From NCBI GenBank assembly GCA_910586605.1, contig CAJUJR010000128.1:1-5195 (forward strand): a stretch of 5,195 nt of DNA, given 5' to 3'. Each line of letters begins with the position of its first letter. The stretch's first letter is position 1. This document shows positions 5,162-5,195 of this stretch, one piece after another. A model generated the notes under the pieces. That model ran no database searches, was not told where the DNA came from, and worked only from the letters and a program-made list of their open reading frames with translations. The translations under genes were made by a program, and so were the position numbers. Source of the DNA: an uncultured Lachnospiraceae bacterium (GTDB lineage: Bacteria > Bacillota > Clostridia > Lachnospirales > Lachnospiraceae).

Positions 5162-5195
5162 TCGTAGCAGAATTTAAGTAAATAAAAAATATCTT
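5144..5195 (-). repeat. Right terminal inverted repeat, 52 bp
   Basis: This is the inverted partner of 2-53 (48 of 52 identical). The core lies at 5144-5162 in minus orientation, facing inward like its partner, and the AT-rich outer 16 bases run to the last base of the window. It overlaps the 5' end of the orphan minus-strand frame. Because it touches the window edge, its true outer boundary and any target-site duplication cannot be seen. Confidence 0.85.

Overview
The window looks like a fragment of a Bacillota genome, most likely a gut Clostridia/Lachnospiraceae-type organism. This rests on moderate-to-low GC, strong GGAGG-type ribosome binding sites, an EFR1-type flavodoxin/ferredoxin protein, and a compact ECF sigma factor plus ABC-2 transporter operon. 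The taxonomic call is an inference from gene style; there is no rRNA or marker gene here.

Layout. Positions 1-349 are non-coding. They hold three copies of a short repeat whose core reads ATTGGCTGTGAATAGTAAC, then AT-rich sequence, then a fully consensus promoter (TTGACA, 17 bp, TATAAT) overlaid by a perfect 23-bp-arm palindrome. This promoter drives the only convincing plus-strand gene (350-1111), a flavodoxin-like/2x[4Fe-4S] ferredoxin protein. A bidirectional hairpin terminator (1192-1219) separates it from a convergent minus-strand operon.

The operon reads leftward from about 4421 to 1271: an ECF-type sigma factor, a six-helix membrane protein that overlaps it by 8 bp, an ABC ATPase, and an ABC-2 type permease with a large external domain. 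The tight spacing suggests co-expression. A plausible model is that the sigma factor senses envelope stress or an antimicrobial through the membrane protein and switches on its own operon, and that the ATPase and permease form an exporter or detoxification pump. No classical anti-sigma gene is present, so the membrane protein is the best candidate for that role.

The right end (4573-5195) holds a 5'-truncated or repeat-fused orphan reading frame and a second open frame without an ATG. Both look like remnants. The window ends in a repeat copy inverted relative to the left end: 2-53 and 5144-5195 match at 48 of 52 positions. The segment is therefore bounded by imperfect terminal inverted repeats, and a fifth copy of the core lies inside the operon at a gene junction. 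No transposase or integrase is visible. The ends could mark a non-autonomous mobile unit, or simply places where an assembly broke at a dispersed repeat.
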